Positions 63,802 through 64,000 of a stretch of 64,000 nt of DNA are shown here, in pieces. The notes beneath the pieces were generated by a model. It searched no databases. It saw nothing but the letters and a program-made list of their open reading frames with translations, and was not told the origin of the DNA. The DNA comes from Maritalea myrionectae DSM 19524 (GTDB taxonomy: Bacteria > Pseudomonadota > Alphaproteobacteria > Rhizobiales > Devosiaceae). How positions within the stretch are numbered: the first letter of the stretch is position 1; each line of letters starts with the position of its first letter. The DNA is taken from assembly GCF_000423365.1 (NCBI RefSeq), contig NZ_AUHV01000005.1, positions 248,001-312,000 on the forward strand, in the 5' to 3' direction. Made by a program: the position numbers and the translations under genes.

Positions 63802-64000
63802 TTGACCCGAGTCAGCGTGATTGGAAATGCAGGTGGTGGCAAGTCTAGGCTGAGTGCTGCCATCTGTGCCAAACACGACTTGCCGAATATTTCGATAGAC
63901 CATTTACAATGGCAGCCCGGCTGGGTGCCCACACCACCAGATCAGTTTTCCGCGGCCCACCACGCAACCTTGGCACAATCCCGCTGGTTGATTGATGGCT
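63802..64000 (+). CDS. P-loop protein, FlaR/adenylate kinase-like (3' truncated by window edge)
   Basis: Only the first 66 codons are present. Starting at TTG 63802, the frame reads VSVIGNAGGGKSRLSAAI with Walker A GNAGGGKS at residues 8-15. ISIDHLQWQPGWVPTP follows, and SRWLIDG at the window edge. This is the layout of DNA-topology-modulation (FlaR) and related adenylate kinase-like proteins. It begins six bases after the lipoprotein stop, so may be cotranscribed. The rest lies outside the window. Confidence 0.7.
   Translation, partial: MTRVSVIGNAGGGKSRLSAAICAKHDLPNISIDHLQWQPGWVPTPPDQFSAAHHATLAQSRWLIDG

Overview
The window looks like a stretch of a Hyphomicrobiales (Rhizobiales) chromosome of moderate GC. 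The evidence is gene order and lineage-typical genes: an Irr-type Fur regulator, an OlsB-like acyltransferase, a PhrR/PraR-like regulator beside lnt, a short-chain acyl (RamB/ScfR-like) regulator beside aceA, and the order tsaB-rimI-fur-plsC-miaB-phoH-ybeY-corC-lnt-xre-metK-trmB // rimP-nusA-ylxR-infB-rbfA-truB-rpsO-pnp. The genus is not resolved. I saw no rRNA, tRNA, CRISPR array, prophage, intact insertion sequence or defence island. Most of the window is core genome.

Layout. 1-4390 (+): the 3' part of coaBC, then dut, a DUF2259 secreted protein, a MoeB/ThiF-like protein, a Gfo/Idh/MocA oxidoreductase and a VOC protein. 4414-10448: a PPP-type phosphatase and fabB/fabA on the minus strand, then PhzF, irr and a D-2-hydroxyacid dehydrogenase on the plus strand, with a convergent secreted SH3 protein. 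10611-45217 is a minus-strand array of about 35 kb for translation, RNA decay, envelope, tRNA modification, mismatch repair and nitrogen sensing. It runs from the ScfR-like regulator, olsB, mutS, glnD, murJ and trpS down to pnp, broken only by one plus-strand DUF6544 gene. 45380-47032 (+): a small conserved-looking gene and aceA, divergent from their probable regulator. 47131-57176: accessory and housekeeping genes (S9 peptidase, two LysR regulators, an MDR reductase, GNAT, DinB, ComM/YifB, a small outer-membrane barrel) and about 0.6 kb holding only a decayed frame. 57177-61056 (-): glutathione-linked formaldehyde oxidation (fghA, class III adh), marC and gshB. 61067-64000: yraN and rsmI, divergent from an LpoA-like lipoprotein, then the start of a P-loop protein.

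The most interesting signals are regulatory. The rimP-nusA-infB operon has a good sigma70-like promoter followed by a terminator-like hairpin whose U-tract ends 15 nt before the rimP start, a candidate attenuator. The metK leader has mutually exclusive inverted repeats and does not match the SAM riboswitch classes I know. The aceA/scfR intergenic region has two pairs of TTTACA direct repeats, each pair with a 10-bp period, just downstream of a near-consensus scfR promoter. An unrecognised two-TM gene sits between infB and rbfA, flanked by a hairpin. I found no clearly new multi-gene system.
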